A stretch of DNA of 7,753 bases, from contig JAUHZW010000094.1 in assembly GCA_030425745.1 (NCBI GenBank), forward strand, positions 1-7,753, written 5' to 3'. The translations under genes were made by a program, and so were the position numbers. This stretch comes from Actinomycetes bacterium (GTDB taxonomy: Bacteria; Actinomycetota; Actinomycetes; S36-B12). Under the pieces are notes generated by a model that was given only the letters and a program-made list of their open reading frames with translations, was not told the DNA's origin and searched no databases. This document shows positions 1 to 7,749 of the stretch, piece by piece (within the stretch, counting starts at the first letter, position 1; each line of letters starts with the position of its first letter).

Positions 1-1
1 C

Positions 2-664
2 ATGGCGCCCTATGGCGGACCGCACCACGCCCGGGTCGTGCATGCGGCGGGGGCCTATGCATCTGACCAGTGGCTCGCGGATCAGGGCTTCGCGGTGGTC
101 GTCGTGGACGGAGCCGGTACGCCCGGACGCGGCCCGGCCTTCGAGTTCGAGGTGCACGGTGATCTCGCGACGCAGGTGCTGCAGGATCAGGTCGATGCTC
201 TGGTGGCCCTCAGCGACCTCTACCCGGACCTGGACCTCGACCGGGTCGGCATCACCGGCTGGTCCTTCGGCGGCTACCTCGCCGCCCTCGCGGTCCTCGA
301 CCGACCCGACGTGTTCCATGCCGCGGTCGCCGGCGCCCCGGTGACGGACTGGGCGCTGTACGACACCGCCTACACCGAGCGCTACCTCGGCACTCCCGAG
401 GGCGAGCCCGAGGCCTATGCGCGGACGTCCCTGCTGACCCGCGCGGCAGAACTCGAGCGCCCGCTGATGATCATCCACGGCCTCGCCGACGACAACGTGC
501 TCGCGGCCCATTCACTGCAGCTGTCCAGCGCCCTGCTCGCAGCCGGGCGGCCCCACACGCTGCTTCCCCTGATCGGGGTCACCCATATGACCCCGCAGGA
601 GGTCGTCGCGGAGAACCTGCTGCGTCTGGAGGTCGACTTCCTCCGAACGCACCTGCTCCGTTGA
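2..664 (+). CDS. S9 prolyl oligopeptidase / dipeptidyl-peptidase IV-like serine peptidase, C-terminal catalytic domain (5' partial)
   Basis: The frame is open to the left window edge, so only about 220 C-terminal residues are seen. The ATG at base 2 is probably internal, because it lies in the 'P-YGGPH' segment that normally sits well inside the alpha/beta-hydrolase domain of S9 peptidases. Visible landmarks, numbered from base 2, are YGGPH (4-8, oxyanion/early-strand region), GWSFGG (86-91) with nucleophile Ser88, the DPP4-like 'RYLGTPE' segment (127-133), HGLADDNV (159-166) with acid Asp163, and GVTHMT (192-197) with His195. The Ser-Asp-His order and spacing fit family S9. The family cleaves short peptides, often after proline. 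The missing N-terminal part should be a beta-propeller. Whether the enzyme is secreted cannot be told here. The stop codon lies inside the 659-719 palindrome. Family assignment is firm; substrate is unknown. Confidence 0.93.
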   Translation: MAPYGGPHHARVVHAAGAYASDQWLADQGFAVVVVDGAGTPGRGPAFEFEVHGDLATQVLQDQVDALVALSDLYPDLDLDRVGITGWSFGGYLAALAVLDRPDVFHAAVAGAPVTDWALYDTAYTERYLGTPEGEPEAYARTSLLTRAAELERPLMIIHGLADDNVLAAHSLQLSSALLAAGRPHTLLPLIGVTHMTPQEVVAENLLRLEVDFLRTHLLR

Positions 665-719
665 TTGGCGCGTTGTGCACGCGACTCGCCGAGGCGAGGC
701 GTGAACGCGCCAATCAACG
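659..719. terminator. Large interrupted palindrome between convergent genes, probable bidirectional terminator
   Basis: Bases 659-674 (CGTTGATTGGCGCGTT) are the exact reverse complement of 704-719, giving a 16-bp perfect stem. The pairing continues inward with CACGC 678-682 / GCGTG 699-703 and CTCGCC 685-690 / GGCGAG 693-698. The interruptions are a 3-base bulge (675-677) and a 2-base bulge (683-684), both on the left arm, and the tip is tight. The stop codons of both convergent genes (662-664 on +, 714-716 on -) lie within the arms. No T-run follows on either strand, as is common for actinobacterial terminators. The terminator role is inferred from position and structure. It could also be a copy of a dispersed palindromic repeat. 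Confidence 0.8.
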
Positions 720-2708
720 AGCGGCCGGCGCGACGCCGGCCATCTGCGCGGGCGGGGGCGCCGCGCCGACCATCACGACCATCCCGTTGCCGCCCGGGTC
801 GGACTGAACCGGGACGGGCTTCCAGTTGTTGGCCAGCCACACGTTGCCGGCCTGATCGATCTGCACCCCGGTGTTGCGCTGCAGCCCGTCGAAGGGGATG
901 CCGTTGCGGTAGAGCGGATCGCCGGTGCGGAGCCCGGCCGGGCAGGTGGCGTCCCTGCCGCAGAACACCGAGACGCGCTTGCCGCCGAAGTCAGCCACCC
1001 ACACGTTGTCGTCACCGTCGGTCGACAGGCCCCACGGGATCGTCAGGCCGCCACCGGTGAAGCTCTCCGTGCGTCCTGCCTCGGTGATCATCGTGATGGA
1101 CGGCGATGTCGTGGCGTTCTCGATGAGGTCGGCCAGGCTGGCGCCGCCGGCCTGGCCGCACGGCAGGTCGATCTTCACCGAGTTGGCGACCCACTTCGTG
1201 TTGCCGCTGTCCAGGGCGATGCCGAGCGGACGCCGCATGTCGCGGTCACTGAACGGCGATCCCTCGACCTGCCGGCCATCGGGGTGGTACGCGAAGACCT
1301 GATCGCTGCCGATGCTGGTGACCCACGCGATCCCCCGGTCATCGACGACGACGCCGAAGGGCTTGTCGACGCCGCCGGAGTAGTTCTCCGACCTGGTCGG
1401 GTCACCGTCGATGTATCGCGTGACGCTGTCGTTGCCGCAGTTGGCCACCCACACGGATCCGTCCGCCCCGGCCCCCATGCCCTGCGGCCAGCTGAGGGCC
1501 ATGACGTCGCCCTCACGGACGCTCTCGTTGCGCAGGCCGCGAGCGATACCGCCCTGGGTGAAGCCGCCGGCAGGTGACAGCGCCTTGCCGTCGAGCCCGA
1601 ACAGGGACAGCGTGTTGGAGCCCGGGTCGATCGGGCACTTGGTGCCCTTGAACCCGTAGTTCGACACCCAGATCCGGCCCTTGGCATCCTGGGCGATCCC
1701 GAAGCCGACACCGTTGACGCCGCCGCCGGTGTACTCGTGCACGGTGTGCTGCGCCGAGTAGGGATCGAGCTTGAGCAGCGCCCGGCCACCGCAGACGAGT
1801 TCCTTGACCCGCGCCGGTATGTAGTTGTTGGTGATCCAGACGCTGCCGTCGGCATCGAACAGGAAGTTGCCGGGGCCACGGAACTGGCGACCCGTGCCCT
1901 GGAACAGCAGCGCGATGACCCACGACTCCGGAACCCGCACAGACCGCCCCCACGGGCCACGCGCGGCGAGCCGATGGATCGATCGGGTGTTCAGCAGGGG
2001 GTCGTTCGCCAGGTTCGCCATCGCCTGCAGGGTTCCGTTCGGCCGACCCCGACGGCTCGTCGTCGTGTCATCGAGCAGTTCACGGCAGTCACGCTCACGA
2101 CGGCACGACGCGATGGCGTCGCCCAGCGTGCGGAGGGTGCCGAGCGTGGAGGTCTCGCTCCCGTTGGGAGCCGAGCGCAGGAAGCGCGCAGGCCGCCCCG
2201 ACGCCGCATCCACGATGTTGCGCACCATCGACATGCCGTTGGCCAGCCCGACTCCCTCGCCGGCGACGGTGCCGCGGTCCAGGAACTGCGCCAGCGAGTA
2301 GCCGGTGGCGACGGTGGTGAGTTCGTTGATGGTCACGGAGTCCGGCCACGACGTCCCGAGACCCAGGGCAAGGACGAGATCCCGCGCGGCGCCTCGCCCC
2401 CCGTCGGTGACGAGGTAGACCTGCCGGTCACGACTCGGCTTGACCCGCAGCCGGAAGCGGCCCAGCGCATCCGTGCGGTCCCGTGCGATACGGCGGGTGA
2501 GCTCCGGCCGGGCGCCGACCTCGTAGGCCTCGACCGTGGCCCCACGCAGGGCCCGGCCGTCGAACTCGACACGCCCGCTGAGCTCGTTTCCCGCCCTCGT
2601 GGTCGCCACCGATTCGGCGGGTTCCGTCGCGGCCGCTGGAGTCAGAGCAGTGGCGCCGAGAGCGGTCGACGTGAGGACGACGGCGACTGCCGTGACGATG
2701 CGCTTCAC
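714..2708 (-). CDS. Secreted NHL/Vgb-like beta-propeller protein with an N-terminal Ig-like domain
   Basis: This 664-residue protein has a Sec signal peptide: KR near the start, a hydrophobic core at about 4-24, and an AxA-type site near residue 27. No lipobox or C-terminal anchor is visible, so release from the cell is expected. Residues 41-103 resemble a carboxypeptidase-regulatory-like beta-sandwich ('SGRVEFDGRALRGATVEAY ... DALGRFRL'). Residues about 120-245 form a helical linker with 'PNGSETSTL' (181-189). From about 275 there are seven repeats of the type 'DxxGxvWVaN', at about 284, 340, 412, 454, 498, 562 and 616, matching a seven-bladed propeller of the NHL/Vgb (streptogramin-lyase-like) fold. 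Eight cysteines (202, 208, 306, 358, 424, 517, 583, 589) would allow four disulfides, consistent with export. Enzymatic lyase activity is not implied; binding or scaffolding is equally possible. The start is GTG. typA ends 46 bases upstream on the same strand. Confidence 0.85.
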   Translation of the reverse strand: MKRIVTAVAVVLTSTALGATALTPAAATEPAESVATTRAGNELSGRVEFDGRALRGATVEAYEVGARPELTRRIARDRTDALGRFRLRVKPSRDRQVYLVTDGGRGAARDLVLALGLGTSWPDSVTINELTTVATGYSLAQFLDRGTVAGEGVGLANGMSMVRNIVDAASGRPARFLRSAPNGSETSTLGTLRTLGDAIASCRRERDCRELLDDTTTSRRGRPNGTLQAMANLANDPLLNTRSIHRLAARGPWGRSVRVPESWVIALLFQGTGRQFRGPGNFLFDADGSVWITNNYIPARVKELVCGGRALLKLDPYSAQHTVHEYTGGGVNGVGFGIAQDAKGRIWVSNYGFKGTKCPIDPGSNTLSLFGLDGKALSPAGGFTQGGIARGLRNESVREGDVMALSWPQGMGAGADGSVWVANCGNDSVTRYIDGDPTRSENYSGGVDKPFGVVVDDRGIAWVTSIGSDQVFAYHPDGRQVEGSPFSDRDMRRPLGIALDSGNTKWVANSVKIDLPCGQAGGASLADLIENATTSPSITMITEAGRTESFTGGGLTIPWGLSTDGDDNVWVADFGGKRVSVFCGRDATCPAGLRTGDPLYRNGIPFDGLQRNTGVQIDQAGNVWLANNWKPVPVQSDPGGNGMVVMVGAAPPPAQMAGVAPAAR

Positions 2709-2714
2709 CCGGTC

Positions 2715-2720
2715 ACCCTA
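2715..2720 (-). promoter_or_regulatory. Candidate -10 element (TAGGGT) for leaderless transcription of the propeller gene
   Basis: On the minus strand TAGGGT is followed by exactly six bases (GACCGG) and then the GTG start, which would put transcription initiation at or next to the start codon. The element matches the TANNNT form of actinobacterial -10 boxes and is preceded by CGCG. No good -35 is visible. It lies in the short gap downstream of typA, so the propeller gene may be transcribed independently as well as by read-through. A weak Shine-Dalgarno reading of the same bases (AGGGTGA) is the alternative. Confidence 0.45.
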
Positions 2721-2754
2721 CGCGGGCGTCCTCACAGCACGGCGGGTTCGAGGT

Positions 2755-4614
<1,860 letters not shown>

Positions 4615-4619
4615 ACCTG

Positions 4620-4624
4620 CTCCT
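4620..4624 (-). promoter_or_regulatory. Ribosome binding site of typA
   Basis: AGGAG on the minus strand lies 5 bases before the GTG start codon (4612-4614). It supports that start and indicates a leadered mRNA, unlike the propeller gene downstream. Confidence 0.75.
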
Positions 4625-4679
4625 AGAGTCTGCCGCGGCCGCGACGCTCCTCATGGCGGCGGCTTGGCGGTCCAGCGAG

Positions 4680-4689
4680 ACCCTACGGT
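4680..4689. promoter_or_regulatory. Possible overlapping divergent -10 elements between typA and the membrane-protein gene
   Basis: The 111-base divergent gap (4615-4725) contains TACGGT on + (4684-4689) and TAGGGT on - (4680-4685), sharing two bases. Both fit TANNNT. The nearest -35-like hexamer on + (TTGGCG, 4664-4669) is only 14 bases from TACGGT, shorter than usual, and no clear -35 is seen for the minus-strand element. Each would give a short leader, compatible with the ribosome binding sites found at both genes. This is a weak call based only on hexamer matches. Confidence 0.22.
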
Positions 4690-4714
4690 GTGAGGGTCGG
4701 TTCCCTGAAATCGC

Positions 4715-4720
4715 CGGAGG
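4715..4720 (+). promoter_or_regulatory. Ribosome binding site fixing the start of the membrane-protein gene
   Basis: GGAGGT lies 5 bases before the ATG at 4726. The in-frame GTG at 4690 has no comparable site and abuts a candidate -10 element, so the shorter reading is preferred. Confidence 0.8.
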
Positions 4721-4725
4721 TCACG

Positions 4726-5340
4726 ATGGTCTGGTACTCGGATCTGCCCGCACGCCGCGGACGCCAGATCCTCGGGGATGCGTGGCTGGTCGCGTGGAGC
4801 GCCCTGTGGATCTGGGCGGCCTTCCGGGTCCATGACCTCGTCATGAATCTCGCCGGCCCCGGGCTCGAGGTCGCCGAGCGCGGGGCGGATCTGGCGGAGA
4901 GCATCGATGCCGCCGGGGACACCGTCGCCGGGATCCCCCTGGTGGGCGAGGCCGTCGCGGCTCCCTTCGGGCAGATGAGCGATGCGGCGATGGCTCTGTC
5001 CGAGGCCGGCCAGACCGCGGCCGATGCGGTGTCCGTGCTGGCCCGGTTCCTCGCGATCGCCCTGGCCGTCCTCGGGATCATGTCCTTCGCCGTGGTCTGG
5101 GTGCCGATCCGGGTCATCTTCATCCGCCGCGCCACCGCCGCCCGCCGGTTCATCGACGCCAATGAGGATCTCGACCTCTTCGCGCTGCGGGCCATGGCCC
5201 GGCAGCCGCTCCATGTGCTCGCCCGCATCAGCCACGACCCGGCCGGTGCCTGGCGCCGCGGCGACCAGCAGGTGATCGACGCCCTGGCCGCGCTCGAACT
5301 GCACGACGAGGGGCTCCGGCCGCCGGCCCGGACGCCGTAG
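4726..5340 (+). CDS. Two-helix membrane protein of unknown function
   Basis: Using the ATG at 4726, the protein has 204 residues. A start at GTG 4690 would add 12 residues but lacks a ribosome binding site. Two hydrophobic segments are clear, about 17-40 (Trp-rich, 'WLVAWSALWIWAAF') and about 106-133. Between them lies an amphipathic Ala/Gly-rich region with 'GIPLVGEAVAAPF' (69-81), which probably forms helices at or outside the membrane. The C-terminal tail (134-204) begins with an RR-rich segment expected on the cytoplasmic side, so both termini are likely inside. I recognise the general look of conserved actinobacterial membrane proteins but no named family or active site. It is divergent from typA and convergent with the DUF1707 gene, from which only 10 bases separate it, so it is a single-gene unit. 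Confidence 0.85.
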   Translation: MVWYSDLPARRGRQILGDAWLVAWSALWIWAAFRVHDLVMNLAGPGLEVAERGADLAESIDAAGDTVAGIPLVGEAVAAPFGQMSDAAMALSEAGQTAADAVSVLARFLAIALAVLGIMSFAVVWVPIRVIFIRRATAARRFIDANEDLDLFALRAMARQPLHVLARISHDPAGAWRRGDQQVIDALAALELHDEGLRPPARTP

Positions 5341-5350
5341 CCGCCGACGC

Positions 5351-6034
5351 CTACACGCGCTTGATGTCGATCTCCCCGAAGATGGCGGCGCCCTTGATGA
5401 TGAGTTGGGGTGCTCCGGCGCGCGGTTGACCGGTCGCCACCTTGACCTCGCCGAACACCCCGGCGGCCTCGCTGCGCACATCCATGCCGAAGGGCACGTA
5501 GATCTTCAGGCCGCCGAACAGGGCCAGGGCGTTGATGGTGGTCACCTGTGACGTCAGCGCAGCGCCGGTGAAGTCGATGTCACCGCTCCCGAACACGCAG
5601 TAGGCCCCGATCTCTCCCGGGGCCGTCCATGTGCCCCGACGCTCGAAGCTGCCGAAGATCGCCACGAGCGACGTGTCGTTGGCCGGACCGGCATGGGGGT
5701 TGATGACGAGGTCATCCTCCGAGCGACCGGGGAAGATGTTGAGCTCCTCCGCGTGCGCCTCGACTGACGACGCAGGGTTCAGATCGACTCCCGGCACGGG
5801 CACCGCACCCGGCGGAACGGGCAGGTCGCGCAGGACGGGCACGAGGTCGCCGTAGGTCTGTGCCGCGAAGTTCTCCTCCAGGCGCGCCTGATACTCGTCG
5901 GTTGTCAGTCGACCCTCGGCATACGCATCGCGCAGGAACTCCGCCACCCGCTCGCGGTCGGCGTCAGATGCCCGGAGGCGCAAGCCCTGCTCGACCGGAT
6001 CCGGTTCACGTGGCTCGGGTTCTGGGGTCGTCAC
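5351..6034 (-). CDS. DUF1707 protein with a LiaF-like C-terminal beta domain
   Basis: This 227-residue protein has an N-terminal DUF1707 (SHOCT-like) domain at about 19-72. It shows the hallmark 'LRASDADRERVAEFL', the short 'GRLTTDEY' segment and 'RLEENFAAQTYGDL'. A Pro-rich linker (72-90) leads to a C-terminal domain (about 95-227) with repeated 'FG' beta turns (IFGSFER, CVFGSGDIDFTG, ALFGGLKIYVP, GVFGEVKV, AIFGEIDIKRV). This pattern is typical of the LiaF C-terminal/DUF2154 'cell wall-active antibiotics response' fold. In Bacillus LiaF represses the LiaRS envelope-stress system; a similar role here is inference only. No membrane helix or signal peptide is present, so the protein should be cytosolic or peripheral, whereas many relatives are membrane-bound. 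The start is GTG with no spaced Shine-Dalgarno. The Nudix gene ends 40 bases upstream. Confidence 0.88.
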   Translation of the reverse strand: MTTPEPEPREPDPVEQGLRLRASDADRERVAEFLRDAYAEGRLTTDEYQARLEENFAAQTYGDLVPVLRDLPVPPGAVPVPGVDLNPASSVEAHAEELNIFPGRSEDDLVINPHAGPANDTSLVAIFGSFERRGTWTAPGEIGAYCVFGSGDIDFTGAALTSQVTTINALALFGGLKIYVPFGMDVRSEAAGVFGEVKVATGQPRAGAPQLIIKGAAIFGEIDIKRV

Positions 6035-6040
6035 CCTTCG

Positions 6041-6046
6041 AGGCTA
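6041..6046 (-). promoter_or_regulatory. Candidate -10 element (TAGCCT) for leaderless transcription of the DUF1707 gene
   Basis: On the minus strand TAGCCT is followed by six bases (CGAAGG) and the GTG start. GAAGG directly abuts the start and is too close to act as a Shine-Dalgarno site. Transcription starting at the GTG would make a leaderless mRNA independent of the upstream Nudix gene. No convincing -35 was seen. Confidence 0.42.
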
Positions 6047-6074
6047 CTCCGAGAGAACTGACGATGGCCCGCTG

Positions 6075-6473
6075 TCAGAGGTAGAGCGGCAGCACCCGGG
6101 TCTGGAGGAGTGGGGCGATGTCATGTCGCCCTGCCAGGTCCGTGGGCGTGACCCATTGCGCCTCCGCGATCTCGTTGCGCACGGCTACGCCCGGAACCCA
6201 GGGATGCTCGTAGATGTGGCCGTGAACGGTTCGGCCGGACTCGTTCGCTGCCGGAGCGGTCCACTCACCGAGGAAGGTGAGCCGCCCGAGGTCGAGTTCG
6301 ACGCCGAGCTCCTCGTGCGCCTCGCGCACGGCTGTCTCGTCCGGCGGCTCCCCCGGCTCGATCTTGCCGCCGGGGAGCATGAACCGGCTGGTGCCCTCCT
6401 TGCGGACCACGAGAATCCGGCCGTCGTCGTCCTGCAGCACGACGGCGGCGACGACGAAGTCGGGGGTGCTCAC
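6075..6473 (-). CDS. Nudix hydrolase
   Basis: This 132-residue single-domain protein has a complete Nudix box (GX5EX7REUXEEXGU). Gly36, Glu42, Arg50-Glu51, Glu54-Glu55 and Gly57 are all present, and Glu51, Glu54 and Glu55 are the expected metal ligands. One 'U' position is Ala52, a mild variation. The N-terminal strand 'FVVAAVVLQDDDGRILVVRK' and the 'FMLPGGKIEPGE' lead-in are typical. Nudix enzymes hydrolyse nucleoside diphosphates linked to another moiety, including damaged nucleotides such as 8-oxo-dGTP. The substrate here cannot be read from sequence, and a MutT-like housecleaning role is only a possibility. The GTG start has GGAAGG 8 bases upstream (6482-6487, minus strand). It is divergent from the dehydrogenase gene. 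Confidence 0.94.
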   Translation of the reverse strand: MSTPDFVVAAVVLQDDDGRILVVRKEGTSRFMLPGGKIEPGEPPDETAVREAHEELGVELDLGRLTFLGEWTAPAANESGRTVHGHIYEHPWVPGVAVRNEIAEAQWVTPTDLAGRHDIAPLLQTRVLPLYL

Positions 6474-6548
6474 CCGCTCAGCCTTCCACGACGTGCCGTC
6501 GGAACGGATCGCGGATAGCGTCGCGGCAGGTCAACGTGAGGGGTCGAC
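6474..6548. promoter_or_regulatory. Divergent promoter region, Nudix gene / dehydrogenase gene
   Basis: These 75 bases must contain promoter signals for both flanking genes unless they are expressed from further away. On + a TANNNT hexamer (TAGCGT, 6516-6521) is followed by GAGGGG (6538-6543), 5 bases before the ATG at 6549. On - there is a -35-like TTGACC (6529-6534), but at 17 bases' spacing the -10 position reads CGATCC, a poor match. The individual elements are tentative. Confidence 0.35.
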
Positions 6549-7241
6549 ATGACTGTGCAGGGACAGCGGATCGTGGTCGTCGGGGCGAGCGGAGTGCTCG
6601 GTGCGGCGATCGCCGAGCGGCTCGCGGCTTCCGGCGCCGTCGTCGAGGGCACGTCGTCCTCCCCCGAGTCGGCGGCACGCATACCGGCCTCGGCGGGCGC
6701 GCGTCACGTGCTCGACCTCGAGGATCCGGCATCGATCGCCGAGACCGCCGACGCGATCGCGAACACTGATGCCCTGCTCGATGGGATCGTCATCGCGTCC
6801 GGCATCGTCGCCTTCGGTCCGATCGACCAGACGCCGCCCGAGGTGTCCGATCAGCTCATGCAGGTGAACCATCTCGGCCCGGCCGGCCTCATCGCCCGAC
6901 TGCTGCCCGCGCTGCGTGCCTCAGCAGTGGCCGGCGGCTCACCGTTCGTCGCCTCGATCTGCGGGGTCGTGGCCGAGCAGGTGTTTCCCGGCATGGCGGC
7001 CTACACGGCCAGCAAGACCGCCCACTCCACCTGGCTCAAGGCCCTTCGGCTCGAGACTCGACGACCGAGAGTGCGTGTCATCGACGCCCGGCCCGGTCAC
7101 ACCGAGACGGGGCTTGCCGATCGTGCCGTCTTCGGCACGGCGCCGCGGATGCCGCAGGGGATGCAGCCCGAACACGTTGCCGATGTCATCGTCGCCGGGA
7201 TCACCGGAGACCTCACCGAGCTGCCGAGCACCGCGTTCTGA
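6549..7241 (+). CDS. Short-chain dehydrogenase/reductase (SDR) family oxidoreductase
   Basis: This 230-residue protein is of typical classical-SDR length and has a Rossmann fold. The dinucleotide-binding motif GASGVLG is at 12-18. The usual NNAG is replaced by IASG (82-85), Asn107 in 'QVNHLG' matches the structural/catalytic Asn, and the active site YxxxK is Tyr152-Lys156 in 'AAYTASKTAH'. The likely catalytic Ser is Ser136 in 'ASICG', 16 residues before the Tyr rather than the usual 13, so the intervening loop is longer. 'ARPGHTETGL' (180-189) is the standard post-active-site PG motif. The end of beta-2 ('EGTSSS') lacks an acidic residue, which hints at NADP(H) over NAD(H). The substrate is unknown. 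The ATG is supported by GAGGGG 5 bases upstream. It converges on the SRPBCC gene with 19 bases between stop codons. Confidence 0.92.
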   Translation: MTVQGQRIVVVGASGVLGAAIAERLAASGAVVEGTSSSPESAARIPASAGARHVLDLEDPASIAETADAIANTDALLDGIVIASGIVAFGPIDQTPPEVSDQLMQVNHLGPAGLIARLLPALRASAVAGGSPFVASICGVVAEQVFPGMAAYTASKTAHSTWLKALRLETRRPRVRVIDARPGHTETGLADRAVFGTAPRMPQGMQPEHVADVIVAGITGDLTELPSTAF

Positions 7242-7260
7242 GCCCGACGGCCGATCGTGA

Positions 7261-7737
7261 TCAGCGCGGGGTGTCGGCCACCAGGTAGGCCTCGAGGGAG
7301 TCGAAGTAGCTCTCCATGCCTGCCTGGGCCTGAACAGCCTCACCATCGGGCAGCTCGCCGTACTGCGTGAACTTCACCCAGCTGTACATCCCCCGACTGT
7401 CGAACTCGACGGTCACCCGGTGAGAAGGGAGCGACTCGTCGCGAGCCGCGAACTCCTCCGCGGACTGGGTGTAGCTCATCGTGTGCTCGAGGAGGAGGTT
7501 CTCGACAACCTTGGTGTAGCGGCCGTAGAAGTAGGCGACGAATCCGTGCTCGGGAACATCGACGGCCACGGCCCACTCCCCGCCCTCGACGGCATCGGAG
7601 ACCACGCTGCCGGGCACGTTGACCAGATCCGTCGGGTGGTACCAGGCCTGCAGGGCCTCGGCATCGACCCAGGCATCCCACAGGATCTCGACGGGCAGGT
7701 CGAACTGGCGCTCGACGGAGTACAGGAAGTCGCTCAT
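7261..7737 (-). CDS. SRPBCC / AHSA1-like (Bet v 1 fold) domain protein
   Basis: This 158-residue single-domain protein shows the AHSA1/START pattern. 'VERQFDLPVEILWDAWVDAEALQAWYHP' spans about 8-35 and gives the first strand and helix that line the ligand cavity. 'GGEWAVAV' follows at 52-59, then a 'HRVTVEF' strand (106-112) and a C-terminal amphipathic helix 'GMESYFDSLEAYL' (140-152) that closes the pocket. Proteins of this type bind or sense hydrophobic ligands and are often annotated only as SRPBCC-domain proteins; some work with ArsR-type regulators, but none is visible here. It has no signal peptide. The start is ATG at 7735-7737. The protein is complete, but its upstream region is cut by the window edge. 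Confidence 0.9.
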   Translation of the reverse strand: MSDFLYSVERQFDLPVEILWDAWVDAEALQAWYHPTDLVNVPGSVVSDAVEGGEWAVAVDVPEHGFVAYFYGRYTKVVENLLLEHTMSYTQSAEEFAARDESLPSHRVTVEFDSRGMYSWVKFTQYGELPDGEAVQAQAGMESYFDSLEAYLVADTPR

Positions 7738-7743
7738 GCCCCG

Positions 7744-7749
7744 ACCCTA
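7744..7749 (-). promoter_or_regulatory. Candidate -10 element (TAGGGT) for leaderless transcription of the SRPBCC gene
   Basis: On the minus strand TAGGGT is followed by six bases (CGGGGC) and the ATG. The preceding four bases are CGCG, so the ten bases CGCGTAGGGT are identical to those before the propeller gene at 2715-2724. The -35 region lies outside the window. Confidence 0.42.

Noticed and set aside
4690..4725. GTG start giving a 216-residue version of the membrane protein
   Set aside because: There is no ribosome binding site before 4690, while the ATG at 4726 has GGAGGT at ideal spacing.
5312..5336. Possible hairpin at the end of the membrane-protein gene
   Set aside because: The stem is only 3 + 5 bp with a bulge, and the stretch is so GC-rich that several competing pairings exist. 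It is not enough to call a terminator.
4651..5481. Minus-strand open frame of 276 codons over the membrane-protein gene
   Set aside because: The translation is Arg/Gly/Asp/Pro-rich antisense, whereas the plus strand gives a coherent two-helix protein with a ribosome binding site.
7249..7279. GGCCGA/TCGGCC inverted repeat at the dehydrogenase/SRPBCC convergent junction
   Set aside because: It has a 6-bp stem with a 19-base loop and competes with an overlapping CCGAC/GTCGG pair. It is too weak to call a terminator.
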